42,230 nucleotides of DNA from the NCBI GenBank assembly GCA_031261785.1, contig JAISIZ010000112.1, positions 1 to 42,230 on the forward strand. The letters are read 5' to 3'. A program made the translations under genes and the position numbers. This stretch comes from Mediterranea sp. (in: CFB group bacteria) (lineage in GTDB: Bacteria > Bacteroidota > Bacteroidia > Bacteroidales > Bacteroidaceae). Numbering within the stretch: the first letter of the stretch is position 1; the number at the start of each line of letters is the position of its first letter. The notes below the pieces were generated by a model, which saw only the letters and a program-made list of their open reading frames with translations, was not told where the DNA came from and ran no database searches. Shown one piece after another: positions 42,226 to 42,230 of the stretch.

Positions 42226-42230
42226 ACGCC

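Overview
The window comes from a Bacteroidales chromosome. The evidence is a SusC/SusD pair, a hybrid two-component regulator, TAnnTTTG-type -7 promoter boxes with no consistent Shine-Dalgarno sites, a conjugative-transposon coupling-protein remnant, and a yceD-rpmF-fabH-era-der cluster of Bacteroidetes type. GC looks high for the order (mid-50s % by eye). With the protein flavour this suggests a high-GC Tannerellaceae-like organism, but that is only a guess.

Layout. (1) 1-1.65 kb: accessory scar with a partial AlbA_2 gene, a truncated MobC/TraG coupling protein and a palindromic repeat. (2) 1.8-8.2 kb: malate dehydrogenase, a coiled-coil membrane protein, a pRiA4b ORF-3-like protein, a fragment of an AAA-ATPase/nuclease gene, and a SWIM-SNF2 helicase. 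(3) 8.3-11.2 kb: repeat-rich left flank of the glycan locus, with an EEP-nuclease gene tail, an intact AAA-ATPase/PD-(D/E)XK gene, a 41-bp tandem array of terminator-like palindromes and a decayed ORF with a good promoter. (4) 11.3-30.5 kb: polysaccharide utilization locus (PUL): two lipoproteins with fimbria-anchor-like and beta-helix domains, a PL1-type pectate lyase, SusC, SusD, an FN3/beta-helix lipoprotein, a hybrid sensor/AraC regulator and a GH3 enzyme. (5) 30.5-33.1 kb: right flank carrying second copies of the EEP tail, the palindromic repeat and the decayed ORF, then an AAA_14/DUF4143 ATPase and an ORF6N gene that share promoter-region and tail repeats. (6) 33.1-36.5 kb: ptb-buk and a DUF2264 protein. 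(7) 36.6-41.9 kb: lptB, der, era, fabH, rpmF and yceD. (8) 41.95-42.23 kb: hairpins, a terminator and a 5S rRNA that ends an rRNA operon lying off the right edge.

Working together. The PUL reads as a pectin-type system. Surface lipoproteins and the lyase bind and cut the polymer, SusCD imports oligosaccharides, the GH3 enzyme trims them in the periplasm, and the hybrid sensor switches the operon on. The most interesting structure is not a protein. The PUL is bracketed by same-order copies of a compound repeat module (EEP tail, multi-hairpin repeat, MGFL-type decayed ORF) about 20-22 kb apart, and the small ATPase/ORF6N genes look like exchangeable bodies between repeated promoter and tail segments. 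These suggest recombination-driven cassette traffic. That reading is inference from sequence repeats alone.
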